From Galeopsis tetrahit (lineage: Eukaryota; Streptophyta; Magnoliopsida; Lamiales; Lamiaceae): 64,000 nt of DNA. Made by a program: the position numbers and the translations under genes. The stretch spans positions 28,574,001-28,638,000 of the forward strand of contig OY776130.1 in assembly GCA_963675135.1 (NCBI GenBank), read 5' to 3'. Each line of letters opens with the position of its first letter. The first letter of the stretch is position 1. Positions 47,643 to 60,410 of this stretch are shown here, piece by piece. The notes beneath the pieces are model-generated. The model saw only the letters and a list, made by a program, of their open reading frames with translations, had not been told where the DNA came from and searched no databases.

Positions 47643-48962
47643 GGGTAAAATGCAAATATGGTCCCAAGAGAATTTTTGTTCACGAAAATGGTCCCATTTT
47701 GAGCAAAAATGGTCCCACGAGATTTTTTCGTAAAAAACTAACAGAATTGTGAGCGTGAAGCACACACGCCGTTAAGGTCAAAAACAGGAAAATGCAGATT
47801 TGGTCCCAAGAGATCGAAAAAATGCAGATTTGGTCCCAAGAGATTCGTGTTCACGAAAACGGTCCCATTTTGTACAAAAAATGTCCAACGAGATTTTAAC
47901 ATCTAAAATAAAATCTCCAAATGATCTATTTTAATCAAATGCTCCAAAATCACCTCTAATTATAAAAAAAGCCTTAAAAAAATCTCCCCCAAATAAAACC
48001 ACACGAATCCAACTTGAAAATTCAGAAAAAATTGAAGGTGAAACACTCATTAAGCATTCCCAACTCACAAACCCTCACTTAAATTCCTCAAATAGTAAAC
48101 CCTCACTTAAACCCCCAAATCGAAGCAGGCAAACCACATTCACTGAAATTAAACGTCAAATCGTTCTTGATTTTTTCTCATTCTATCTCAATTACTATTT
48201 TCTCGGTTGGGGCTGGTGGTGCGTGTTGGTGATCACCATGGGTTCGGGGTGTGGTATTGATTGAACCGAAATTTTCAATTTTGAGATATATTATCATTTT
48301 TTAAAAAACCAAATCTAGCGATTTAATTTTGAAAGGATGATTATTTTGTTTGAGATGACTTAATATGTAAAATGAAGTTTTGGAAGTATGGCTTCCAATT
48401 TTCTGTCAATGATGGGGAGAAGAACAGGGTTAATGATAGATATATGAATACATTTTTTTAGTATTTTTAATTTAAAATTTTGATGGAATTTGTAATTTTA
48501 TTTCTTCAAAATTTACATTTTAAAAACTTTATATGATATTTAAAAAAAATCTATATGATAAATTTTTATGATTTTATAAATAAAAAAATAATATCTTCAA
48601 ATTTTAATTATTCAAATTCTTTAATTTGATAGATTTTACCTAAAATATTAATTGGTTTGAAAATTTTAATTTTTTTTTGTCTTTTTAAATATTGTAGATT
48701 TTCTATAAATTTTTTAAATTTTTAAATTTGATATAAATTATTATAAATATTTTTTCAAATTTACACAAATTATTAAAAAAATCTGCAATGTTTCATTTTT
48801 TTTTCATTTTTTGCTTTGGGACCATTTTTACAATATCACTTAACGGAAACCGTTAAGTATTTAACGGTTGGGACCATTTTTGCAAAAAATGGGATCAAAA
48901 AAGAACGTGGGACCAAAATTGTTTTTGAAAAATTCTCTTGGGACCAAACTTGCATTTTACCC
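47643..48962. mobile_element. MULE nested in the CACTA element
   Basis: Inverted ends GGGTAAAATGCAA and TTGCATTTTACCC extend for about 40 bp (GGTCCCAAGAGAATTTTT in both). The 10-mer CTACAACACA flanks it at 47633-47642 and 48963-48972. It has a second GGTCCC module at each side (47815-47890 and 48820-48940). The 1320-bp interior has no recognisable gene; bases 48040-48260 are less AT-rich and could be captured DNA. Confidence 0.85.
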
Positions 48963-49866
48963 CTACAACACACAATCAACCACAACTCATCCGGTCCCTC
49001 AACTCCAATCATCCCAACAATAAATTTATATAAATATTTCTAACAATAAAATTACAATTTCATCCTAACAATAAATGTAATTCTAACAATATATAAAATT
49101 ATAATTTTATCCTAACAATAAAAATATATGAATTCTAACAATAATTAAAATTATATCAACAATTAATCTAATTAACAAAAACTTCAAATTTATAAATTCT
49201 AACATGCATATATAAATCGATTAATTTAACAAATTAAAAAAATACACATACACACATATATACGTACATATCAAATAAAAATATATCAATGTCTAACAAT
49301 AATATGCATATATAAATTTAACAACTAATACCCATATATACATACATACTTACATATCAAAAAAAAAATATATATATATATATATCATTACATATAATTA
49401 ACAAATTAAAAAAATTCATAATGTTTGTATAACTTTAAATTTAATCGATTAATACGAGAAAACTTACTGTAGAAATGACAACCTTGAAGTGTAGAACAAG
49501 AATCACGTGATAGAGGGCTCGATTTATTGTGGCAGCTGAACCTTGAAGGGTTTCCTTCACTGCCGAATTCTGTGTTGGGGAAGAAGGGGGGAGGTATTTA
49601 TATCATTGTTACCGAGGCCCCCCTACCCCTTAGTAACATTTAATGACGTTTCAGTTGACCGAGGGCCGTTCCCTCGTCAACATTAAAATAATGGGCCCCT
49701 CGCAAAGGCCCTCGTAAGTGGCTGAGGGATTTTAATTTCTCTCGCCTTTTTGCGAGGGTTATGCATGCGCTCGCCTACTTACTCGCCAACTGTCCCCCTC
49801 GACAATTCGCGAGGGAATAAATGTTTTCAGTAGATTCCCTCACGAATTCGAATTATTTTTGTAGTG

Positions 49867-51119
49867 CTTTAACGTACTACTTTACATATGCAATATTTCA
49901 TGGGACAATATCTCAATAAATAAGACCTCCGATCCTTGCCTCATTTTATTTGTTGGAGGCAGGAGCGGACATACTCAGGATTCGAGATTAGAGGGAGGGG
50001 CAAATTTCTTTTAAATTAATGATTCAAAATATTGACATATCATTACAAGAAAATTAATTTTAATTAATGACAAAAATTTTGTCATTATATTTCTGAGTAA
50101 ATTGCGATTTTGGTCCCACGAGAATTTTTTAAAAACATTTTTGGTCACACGTTCCTTTTTAGTCCTTTTTTTTTTTTTTTGCAAAAACAGTCCCAACTGT
50201 TATTTTTAACAGATCCTGTCAATTCACAAATTTATTTTTAAAATTAATTAATTATATAATCAAATAAATTCCTAAATTACAAGTTAATTATAAATTATAT
50301 ATAGAATTTAAATATAATTAAAAAATACAAAAAATAATTTTTTGACCATATTATAATTGTTCCGTAAAAAAAAAACAAATTATAATTGAATGTTAGATTA
50401 TATTTGAAAATTTAAAAAATACATATATTTTACAAAATAATTATAAATAATATATATAATTTAAATATACGGATTAATTAAAAAATACAAAAATTAATTT
50501 TTCAACCAAATTATAATTGACTTCAAAAAAAAAATTATAGTTGATTGTTAGATGTGATTTAAAAAATGTATTTATAATCTGAAAAAAAAAAATTAACAAA
50601 AAAATAAGTAATATATATTACAGTACTGCGCAAATATAATTTGAAAAATATTTAACAAAAAAAAATACACTAATCTAACAAAAAAACAATTATAAAAATA
50701 ATAAATATATACTTATCATCACTAATGCGTGGAAATATATACAAGCTGTATATATCTACCTCTCCCCTGCTTTTCACCCCTGTAACGGCCAATGCCACCG
50801 CCACCCTGCTCCGGCCAATGTCGGCGCCGCCCTGACACCATCCTCGCTGCCTTGATGCCACCCACCACCATGTACACCTCCACACCACCGCCATCACCAT
50901 TACCCCACATAATTCCAAACAATCTCACCAAAAAACCAGGCTACAAATTTGAACTTGGCCACGAAATTCGTCGAGGTTACCCGCTCTAGCCTCCTCTCAA
51001 TTCTAGGAATTAAAGCCCCATGAAAATTTCAAATTTCGATCACATCTTCATCTTCAATTTGTGATTTTTTACGGTTTTGAAAATTTCTTAACTGTGTTTT
51101 AGTTTTTGTTCTTATGTTA
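49867..51119. other. AT-rich intergenic with a lone MULE-like end
   Basis: Bases 50096-50200 resemble the ends of the 47643 element (GCGATTTTGGTCCCACGAGAATTTTT), but no partner end is seen. Bases 50760-51000 are GC-richer with proline-rich frames on both strands (CCACCGCC words); they have no recognisable domain. No gene is called. Confidence 0.5.
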
Positions 51120-54100
51120 GGACATGATTGGTATGTGGTAATAGACTTGGAATGGAATGAGCATTTTACGTGAATCTCAATTCCTTAAGAAATGGTCATT
51201 TCCACAAATAAAGGAATTCTGATTCCTTTCCATATCCCCTGTCTTCTCCCATATCGCCTGGAATCACTCAAATTTTATTTTTACATAATTATCATTGTCA
51301 ACAATTACCCACTCCTCCAACCCTAATTCACAATTTCACAATTAAATACGCAGTTTATTATTCAACATTGTTCAACCCTAATTCAAGAGAGAAGACGCTG
51401 AGGAGTGGGGACGGCATGGCCAATTCAAATCAGGAAAATGATACTTTTCCTATATTTTAATCATTTTATATTTATTAATTTATATTATTAGTAGAGAAGA
51501 GCAGTGCGATTATTTCATACGTTGATCCAATGATATTTAATGAATGAACAACTAGTTTAAATAAACAATTATTTATGTAAATTTTGTTATTAAAATAATA
51601 GCATATTCATTAATTTAATATGTTTTATAAAATATTTTCATAAGTTCAGATTGAATATGTGAGATTTTCGTACGTGGTATAACTTGTATTTTAAAATGCT
51701 TATAAAATTATAAAAAATAAACATAAGAAATTTAGAACACGACATAGAAAATTAAAGTCACTTGAAATGAAGAATAAAATAATGTAATTAAAATTAATAT
51801 AATTACATGAAGTGATGAAATATTATTGAGTATACAATATTATTTTTTTGTTAGGAGAACAATTATGAACATTAGATATAAAAGTATACACTTTCTTCGT
51901 AGAAGTTTGTAGAATAATATAGAGAACATTAGTTTAATTAAAATCATGATAGTATATAAGGAGATTAAATTATGGCCTAATTAAAATGAGTGCTAGTTGA
52001 CTGAAAATACAATTTCACAACTTTTACTTTTAATAATTAAGAAATTGTAAATAAAAATAATTGTGAAAACCTAAAAACTTTATAAAAAAAAAAGGAACAA
52101 AATGAATATAAAATAGATTTTAAGATTTACATAACAAAAAATTATCAACATTTGTCGAGAGAACATAAACAAACCTCATTTATAATTATTTTATAATTAT
52201 AAGTGAAGTATAAATATATGTTAATTAGGCATATCAATATCCATAGTATAAAAAATAGAGCTTCAAATCTTAAAAATACATTTCAAAACTAAACAGGTTT
52301 TAAAAAATACTTTGGTGTAGACGTTTTTGAATGAATGGTGTTATCCTTATCTGTAGTACAAGAAATTTTCTCTTGCCACCAGCTATCAGGAAGAAACAAA
52401 CGTCGTGAAGATCAGGAAGAAACAGACGTCGTGAAGGTAAGGTAGGTACAATTTCATAATAGTTTAACATATACAAATATATTAAAAGTAATGTGATATT
52501 CAAAATTTAAAGATATCCATGAACTATGTTGAACATGGGTTGCAGTAACACTTTCATCATCAACCAATAAGTCCTTTAAAAAAAAGGACAATATAATTAT
52601 TTGTAAAATATGTAGGATTATATAAGAGTAATGAACAATACGATAATGTGGTTGTACCTTTATCAAATTACTGTCATCCCATAACTTGACTTCTGTATAG
52701 TTATTCCAGCTACTCTTCAAGACTTCTTTGGATTCTGAAAATAAATTTTCGATGAACCAAATGTTCAAACTGGATCGGTAAAGTGCCTGTAATTAGGAGA
52801 CGAAAGAAAAATTTGTAGGGGTGTTTTGTACCTAATATAAGGGTGTTGGGCTTTTCATCTTCAAATTATACAAATTGTACATAAGTCCTTCCTTAATAAC
52901 GTTCTGATATCTGTGTACGGTAAATAAACGTCACATCAAATAGAATAAAAAAAAGAAATGGAAATTAAGAGTAAACGGAAGAAATTTAGAGTAGAAATGT
53001 TTCACATTTTCATCAATGACTACCAATTCAAAGTAATTATGTTTACGGTAATTTGAAAATACAGTCCAACATCGACACAACTTTTACTTTCGACACAACT
53101 TTTACTTTTAATCTCCACGTTTCCTTGTCGAGAGAAATATCTTCTATGAGGGAGAATTGTGATGACATTGATAAGTATAATAGATAAATCAATTAATCAA
53201 ATGAATTGTTGAATGATGAGTTTGGTTCCGGACGGATAAAATGATAGAAATAATTAAGAAGAGAGAACTGTAAATAAAAATAACAGTTGAAAACCAAAAA
53301 AAGGGAGAAGGAGGAGAGAAAAAAAAAAAAAAGAGGAAAGATGGAGAGGAGGGAACTGAAATAATTATTTAAAAAAATATATAAAAGAAAACTCTAAAAA
53401 GAAAACCGTAAAGAATAGAGGAGAAATATTTTTTTTTTTAAAGAAAACTGTGTATAAAAGAAAACTGTAAAAAGAAAATCGTAAAGAATAGAGGAGAAAG
53501 ATTTTTTTTTAAAGAAAACTGTGGAGATTGGAGAACAAAAGAGGAAAGATGGAGAGGAGGGATCTGAAATAATTATTTTAAAAAAATATATAAAAGAAAG
53601 GGAAAATATCAATTTTGGTCACCAGTTTTACCTCTTTTCATATTTGGTCACTCATATTTAGTCACTATCAAAATTGGTCACCCAGTTATTATATTCTATC
53701 AAAATTGAGCCGTCAAATTTCTCAAAACCCTGGTTAAAAAATTCTAATGCATCTTACAGAACTAATGAAACAAACGCATGAAACAAACTCAGAAGCAAGA
53801 ATGAAACATGTGCAAAAATTACCAATATTTACATTATATTTATAATAGGTCAGAAGGAATTCAGATGCATTTCTGAACGTGATTCTGCAAGAATGAAACA
53901 TGTGCAAAAATTACCAATATTTACATTATATTTATAATAGGTCAGAAGGAATTCAGATGCATTTCTGAACGTGATTCAATCGATAATTAGGAAATGAGAA
54001 ACTCAGGAGATAAAAATTTATTTCAATTAATTTCAAATGCCCAATTTTCTTGAATGGATAATTTTAGAAAATTCTTTACAATTAATTTTCACCACAAATT

Positions 54101-55366
54101 ATGCTCCAATAATTATAAATAGGGAAATGAATTGAAATAAGTTTATATCTCCAATTATTATACAAATTCAATATGAAACCAAGAATTGAAAAACAGAGTA
54201 CAATGGTTAAAAATAAAAAATCAGAGTACGAAGTTTCATTCTATCTCTTGAGTTTTTCATTTCCTGTAAAATAAAAAGTAAACCAATAAAAATGAATTCA
54301 TAATTAAGTTAAATAATTATTAAAAATTTACTGAATTTTTTTTACTACCCAACAACAAGTTGATTGAATCACGTTCTAGAATAGAAGATGCATGAGAAAG
54401 AATTCTCATTATCTATAAAATAAAAAGTAAACCAAGTTGATTGAATCACGTTCTAGAATTCCTTCTGACCTATTATAAATATAATGTAAATATTGGTAAT
54501 TTTTGCACATGTTTCATTCTTGCTTCTGCGTTTGTTTCATTAGTTTTGATCCTTTAGGAAGATGCATGAGAATTTTTTAACCTTAGATTTTGAGAAATTT
54601 CACGACAAACTCTTTCTCCGTTAGTCAATTAACAGATTGACTAACAGAGTGACCAATTTTGATAGAATATAATAATTGGGTGACCAATTTTGATAGTGAC
54701 TAAATGTGGGTGACCAAATATGAAAAGAGGTAAAACTGGGTGACCAAAATTGATATTTTCCCTAAAAGAAAATTGTATAAAGAAAACAATTATTTAAAAA
54801 AAATAATTTAAGAAAACTGTCCGAAAAAAAGGGAGAGAGTGTATAAAACTGTATAAAGAAAACAATTATTTTAAAAAATAATTTAAGAAAATTGTCGAGA
54901 AAAAGAAGGAGATAGAGGAGAGAACTAAAAAATTATTTAAGAAAAAAAAATATGTATAAAAAGTAAAGAAAACAATTATTTAAGAAAACTGAATAAAGAA
55001 AACTAACTGAAAAAAAAAAAAAAAAAAGGAGAAAGAGGAGAGAGAACTAAAAAAATAAATGTAAATTCTAAGAAAATGTTAAAAATAGAAAGAGAGAAAT
55101 GTGAGATGCCACGTCAGAAAGAAAATATTCAGAAATAGTAATTAAGGGTAGATATTGAAGGGTATTTTAGTCATTTAAGATAAAATATATACATTATTTT
55201 GCATTTCATTTTAGTATACCAATCAATCATGAGAATGGAATCAATCAAGGAATTATTTTTCCATTCTTAATCAATACCAATCATGGGAATGGTCATTCAG
55301 ACCTCATTCCATTCTTAAGTTCATTCCATTCAACCCTAAATTCATTCCATCATACAAATCATGCCC
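51120..55366. mobile_element. PIF/Harbinger-like element, non-autonomous
   Basis: Inverted ends GGACATGATTGGTATG and CATACAAATCATGCCC are flanked by TTA at 51117-51119 and 55367-55369, the 3-bp duplication of PIF/Harbinger elements. Secondary GGAATGGAATGAG-like words repeat near both ends. At 4.2 kb it is long for a MITE, but no DDE transposase or Myb-like gene is seen; frames at 52300-52768 (minus) have no homology. A MULE is nested at 53600-54762. Confidence 0.65.
53600..54762. mobile_element. MULE nested in the PIF/Harbinger-like element
   Basis: Inverted ends GGGAAAATATCAATTTTGG and CCAAAATTGATATTTTCCC continue for about 110 bp. The 9-mer TAAAAGAAA flanks it (53591-53599 and 54763-54771). 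Inside, a module of about 90 bp (AAGAATGAAACATGTGC to GATTC) is present twice in direct order (about 53800-53885 and 53888-53978) and once inverted (about 54430-54530). Confidence 0.9.
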
Positions 55367-55369
55367 TTA

Positions 55370-55609
55370 GTGTTTAGGAATGGGGTTGGGGGCATAGGGT
55401 GACATAGAATGTGTTGCGGCGATGTGGGCTGGGTGGCCGTGAGATTTTGGTGCGTTTGGAGGAAAATCTATGGCTCTTTGGTGTTTTTTTTACTCAAAGC
55501 TTTGGCTATTTCTGGCTAATGGAGCGGGGCGGGCTTAGGACATGTGAGAATAGGTATATAATCACGTTAATGAGGTGATATGAATAATTCACTATATATA
55601 TATATATTT
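55370..55609. other. Unique flank between two elements
   Basis: Short intergenic stretch between the PIF/Harbinger-like element and the Tat-type LTR. No gene is seen. It ends in a TA-rich tract. Confidence 0.5.
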
Positions 55610-56323
55610 TGATGTGCCAAAATTTGCACGAGAGGATTACGTGTCCTCGGAATTGGATATCCAACCTTTCGAACACGTGAAAGTGGCCCAAATATGCTGC
55701 CTCCAATAGAATCTTCAAGAACCAACAAAGAACACGCCGGAGGGGAGTCCGGTGCGGACACTCCGATGCCTAAGTCAGTATAGGGCTTCTCAATATATCA
55801 CAAGGATCTCGAGATCCTTGATTCGTCAAACAAGCTCTCGAAGAATATCAGAAAAATGTATTTTGGATTCAGTAAAGTCAGAATATCTAACCTGGAAATC
55901 TCCTTCGGTTCACCTTTTTATAGAGACTTCCTCATAGGGAGCCGTTAGAGCCTCCCCTTATCTCGGAGCTGCCTCTAGGACTAAGCTCTGTTGAGTGGAC
56001 CAAGTCTTCCCTTCTCTCCACTCCCTGAAGATCCGGCAATATTAATTCTTAGTAGACTTCGTCCCCTAAGATAAAAGAGGATAAAGTCTTCCTTCCATCG
56101 AGTCTGGACCGGAAATGGCGGGATTCCCCTATATTTACGGCCCATAAATTCATATCAAGACTGATTCTTCTCGCTGCTCCTCCCCAGACGAAGCTCCCTC
56201 CAGAGGGATCTCCAGAGGGGATTCTTTATCCAGAGAGTATTACATAATCTCATCTTTCCACTTTTATCCTATCCTCTATACACGTGTCGACTCCTTATTA
56301 GATAACATTTTTAGGCCGCATCA
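55610..56323 (-). repeat. 3' LTR of the Tat-type element
   Basis: On the minus strand it starts TGATGCGGCC and ends GGCACATCA, giving inverted termini TGATG/CATCA. A TATA box (TATAAAAA at 55915-55922, minus strand) lies inside. It is 714 bp. The 5' LTR is not in the window for comparison. Confidence 0.8.
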
Positions 56324-56342
56324 TCTACTCCCCCCTACTCTC
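56324..56342 (-). promoter_or_regulatory. Polypurine tract
   Basis: Minus strand reads GAGTAGGGGGGAGTAGA directly before the LTR start TGATG, the expected plus-strand primer. Confidence 0.75.
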
Positions 56343-56794
56343 GTAAAAGGGAGATTTCTTTTGTGAGAGTAGAAAATTCCAATGAACCCGGTACAGAGGC
56401 CCTTCTGGAGAGACGTGTATTGTTCCTGCTTCGGAGAGGAAATTTAAAAAAATGTCCTTCTCCAAAGGCTTTTCCCGCCTTTAGCCTTGCAGACGTTTCG
56501 GCTTCCGCGCTTGGGCCCCACGCGGTCACTTTTCTCTCTCTCTTGTTATTCTCCCGAGGAAAATCCTCGATTCTACCCCATCTTCTTTTATTTACTCCAC
56601 GCAACCGCCTCATTTTCTCTTTTCCTTTTTGAATTTCATTTCTTCCAAAAGTCTTTTGCTGTCTCCATCTTTCTTCTCCGGCGTTCTTCCTCCCGAGTTT
56701 CGCCGTCGCCGGTCGCCCCGACTGATTCCGTAGTCCTCCTAATCAAGGTAACCTAGCTATCCCTCTCTTCTTCTTTTATTAGCATTGTTAATCG
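56343..56794 (+). promoter_or_regulatory. Leader of the antisense ORF
   Basis: This is markedly GC- and CT-richer than its surroundings. It has a possible 5'-UTR intron donor (CAAGGTAACC near 56745) ahead of the ATG at 56795. Frames on both strands here look like shadows. Confidence 0.35.
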
Positions 56795-58942
56795 ATGTCG
56801 AGCCCTCTTTCTCCGCCTGAAGCTCTTAGCCAAAACCCCTATGAGTCCACTCCCTTTCCGATGGGGAGCCCAGAGAATAGGATTTCCACTTCCTCTCAGA
56901 TCGATCATACTCACCTAGCTAGCCTTACTCAAGCCTACGACTTTCCATCAGAATATACCTTTCGCGTTCCTCGCTTAAATGAACGCCCAGATCTCTCCGA
57001 ACCCCGAACTCTTGCCTTTTTCGAAGCTCAACTTAGGGCAGGACTTCGATTTCCGATCCACCCCTATTTGGCTGCCATATCGACCCGCATGCAAATCCCT
57101 CTTAATCAGTTTACTCCGAATGCTATCCGTACCATGGTAGGATTTTTTATTTTGGTGAAAGGGAATGGCGGTGACCCGTCTGCCGAACTGTTTCTGAGCC
57201 AGCATTCTTGTAAAGTGAACAATGGCTTCTTCTATGTCAGTGGGCGGAGGTCTCGTGTTTGTAAGTTTATGAAAAAACTCCACGAAGAAGAGTCATCCTG
57301 GCGAGATTATTATTTTTTTGTTACTAGCCCCACTGATTGGCCGTTTCCTCATGAGAATTGGATATTCCACAATCCAGGAATACTTCCTCCTCCTCTGAAA
57401 GCTTACTCCGTTTCAAACCGTACTATTATGACTAATCTCAATACCCACGTCCGTCTGCACGATTATTTTGATATCCTTGGTATTTGCAAAAATCCTCGCA
57501 TCCTCTCCCACTTCGGCTTTTGTCCTCAAGATTTCCCTTTAGATTCTCGAGATGGTAAAAAATATTCTATTCCTGTATTTTGCTTCTTGCATGTGGCTAT
57601 TTCTTCTGAGTTCTGAGAATTTTCTTGATTATCTGCAGCAATGAGTTGGTTAACTCACATCTCGCGGGATGCCCCTGCTCTCAGCATAGTGAAGGCCCCT
57701 ACGTTATCTGCTTCTAAAGATCTCCCAAAAGCTCCTCAGTCTCCTGCTCTGGGAAGCTCAGCAAAGACCCCGGCTCCAGAGAGTCCTTCAAAGGTTCCTC
57801 CTCTCCCTAGTTCGTCTACTCAGGTCCCTGGTTCAGTTGCCAGGAGAACCCGCTCAGCTGCCAACGCCTTCTTCTCCGACTGTGGCACTTCTAAGAAGAA
57901 AAAGGGAAAAACTGCTCGAGCTCCTGCTGAGAAGGATGCCCCTTCTGCTGCGTATGATCCTCTCCATCGCCTTATCAAACAATGCCCTCCTCCTTACAAC
58001 ACAGAATCATCCGACAAGCCCCTTCCTGAGGACCAACTGCTCCGCGGTGCTTAACTTTTTTCAGAGGTATTTTCCATTACTCTCACGGTTTCTACCTTCT
58101 TAAATATTGAGACATAGTTCCTTTTCTTCCTGTAGTTTGGTCTTGCCTATGCCAAGATATTCGACCAGGGTTTTGAGATGGTGGCTGAACTCAAACTCCT
58201 CCGGGCTGAAGCCTCCTCTTTCCAGTCAACCCTCAAGGGTATCACTGCGGAGAAGGACAAAGCTCATAAACGAGCTCAAGCTCTAGCTAAGGAGTTGTCT
58301 CTTCTACGGACTCAAAGCAAACAGGATGCAGCCAGGATTAAATATCTAGTACAGGAGGTGGGACGGATGGAACGCGAGCTGCCGGATGTCGGAGTGCAGG
58401 CTTGCATTAAATCTCTGTTTACTTCCTCTTTGGGTCAAGAGTTCTTGGGGACTCTTCATACTCAGTGGCTGTCCAGTTTCCTCAATAGCTCAAGCTTCCT
58501 ATGCGCCATGGGGCCACATATTCCTCACTTCATCGATCATGGCTTCAGTAATGCCGTGGCCGAGCACTCAGCCCCGGGGTTCGATGGAACTTACTCCCGT
58601 GAATTTCGCCTGGATCAACTCGCTACTCCTCCAAAATTCTTAGGGGATCCTAAGGAGAGCCCTGACAGTCCTTGGTGGTTGCCCGGAATGGGTCAGGCCA
58701 TCACCAAGTTACAGGCATCCAAGGTGGGCATGGCTGAGTTGAAGCCTCTGGAGCAGCTGGTTTATCCTTATGTCTCCGTTCCAATTACGGTAACGGGCGC
58801 TGAGGATACCTTGAGAGGTGAAGAGGGCCCAGAGGAGGGCGGAGGATCTAGCAATCATGCTGCTGTGGAGGAGGGTGCCATTGAAGGAGCTGAGGTCGAG
58901 GGGGCTATTGTTGAGGAGGCTGTTGCTGAAAACGCAGTTTAA
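56795..58942 (+). CDS. Antisense extra ORF of the Tat-type element (gypsy-type 'transposase_28' family)
   Basis: The gene runs opposite to the retrotransposon. Exon 1 (56795-57554) starts MSSPLSPPEAL and contains RLNERPDLSEPRTLAFFEAQ, RFPIHPYLAAIS and NAIRTMVGFFILVKGNG, which match the 'putative gypsy type transposon' family of unknown function. An 84-nt GT-AG intron (57555-57638) keeps the frame (DSRD/AMSWL). Exon 2 is serine/proline-rich with a basic patch KKKKGK and ends near 58052. A third exon from 58136 (FGLAYAKIFDQGFEMVAELK) forms a coiled coil (ELKLLRAEASSFQSTLKG onward) and an acidic tail. The exon 2/3 join is not resolved. A GC-rich, CT-rich leader (56430-56790) may be its promoter and 5' UTR. 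Confidence 0.75.
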
Positions 58943-59404
58943 ATTTCATATTTTCATGGTCATGACAAACAATTTATCTTTCTTCTGTTTTGCTACACTC
59001 TTTATTTTCTGCTCGTAATACTTGTTCTCATACTTTGTAGGGGACCCCACACTCCTGGATATGTGGGGGCTTTTTGTAGTAATCGGGTTAGCTTCATCTT
59101 GCTTGTTTGTTGGCGTGCTTTTTCTTTTCTACTTGCATGAGTAACTTACAAGACCAGTAAGGAATATGTTGGAGGCGTACTCTCTTCCCCCCCCCCCCCC
59201 CTCTCTCTTGTTGGTCTTGTAGGTTATATCATTATCATCTCTTGGTATGCACAATCTTTTGGTTTCAGGTGGCTTGGTTATGGGTTGACGTCCTCCATCT
59301 TTTCTTGACTCCTGAACCTCTATTTGTCTCTCTCTTTTAGAAGGTCTTAACTCATAAAACCTGTCTTTTCGTTAACTATTCTCAAGTATGATGAGAGCTC
59401 TGGG
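58943..59404. other. 3' flank of the antisense ORF
   Basis: T-rich likely 3' UTR. It holds a run of 13 C (near 59190), which is a run of G on the element's coding strand. No gene. Confidence 0.5.
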
Positions 59405-60410
59405 CCTCTGAGTGTCTCTCACTCTTATTCTTAAAAGATTTTAATTCATAAAATCTTCTCATTTCATTAATTAACCCTCTTGGATCTCAAATAAGATGAG
59501 GGCTCTCTGGAGCACCTCGGCCTATAGGCCTCTGAGCGTTTCTCACTCTTATTCTTAAAAGATTTTAATTCATAAAATCTTCTCATTTCATTAATTAACC
59601 CTCTTGGGTCTCAAATAAGATGAGGGCTCTCTGGAGCACCTCGGCCTATAGGCCTCTGAGCGTTTCTCACTCTTATTCTTAAAAGATTTTAATTCATAAA
59701 ATCTTCTCATTTCATTAATTAACCCTCTTGGGTCTCAAGTAAGATGAGGGCTCTCTGGAGCACCTCGGCCTCTAGGCCTCTGAGTGTTTCTCACTCTTAT
59801 TCTTAAAAGATTTTAATTCATAAAATCTTCTCATTTCATTAATTAACCCTCTTGGGTCTCAAGTAAGATGAGGGCTCTCTGGAGCACCTCGGCCTCTAGG
59901 CCTCTGAGTGTTTCTCACTCTTATTCTTAAAAGATTTTAATTCATAAAATCTTCTCATTTCATTAATTACCCCTCTTGGGTCTCAAGTAAGATGAGGGCT
60001 CTCTGGAGCACCTCGGCCTCTAGGCCTCTGAGTGTTTCTCACTCTAATTCTTAAAAGATTTTAATTCATAAAATCTTCTCATTTCATTAATTAACCCTCT
60101 TGGGTCTCAAGTAAGATGAGAGCTCTCTGGAGCACCTCGGCCTCTAGGCCTCTGAGTGTTTCTCACTCTTATTCTTAAAAGATTTTAATTCATAAAATCT
60201 TCTCATTTCATTAATTAACCCTCTTGGGTCTCAAGTAAGATGAGGGCTCTCTGGAGCACCTCGGCCTATAGGCCTCTGAGCGTTTCTCAGTCTTATTCTT
60301 AAAAGATTTTAATTCATAAAATCTTCTCATTTCATTAATTAACCCTCTTGGGTCTCAAATAAGACGAGAGCTCTCTGGAGCACCTCGGCCTCTAGGCCTC
60401 TGAGTGTCTC
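59405..60410. repeat. 124-bp tandem repeat array
   Basis: The word CCTCTGAG recurs at 59405, 59529, 59653, 59777, 59901, 60025, 60149, 60273 and 60397, an exact 124-bp period with eight complete units. Units differ only by scattered substitutions (for example TATAGG/TCTAGG). Each contains AAAGATTTTAATTCATAAAATCTT, a possible hairpin. The array lies between pol and the antisense ORF. Confidence 0.97.

Larger units (their letters stand above)
45301..49866 (-). mobile_element. Truncated CACTA (En/Spm) element
   Basis: The right end reads TTTTTGTAGTG, that is CACTACAAAAA on the minus strand, at 49856-49866. It is preceded by 250 bp of GCGAGGG/CCCTCGC subterminal repeats. A TNP2-like transposase relic fills 45435-47453. 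No second CACTA end is seen to the left; the transposase is cut near 45435 and joins low-complexity TA sequence next to the DXS 3' piece. A MULE (47643-48962) is nested inside. Confidence 0.8.

Noticed and set aside
50670..50990. Proline-rich or glycine-rich small protein genes on either strand
   Set aside because: Overlapping low-complexity frames from CCACCGCC-type repeats, with no recognisable family or start context.
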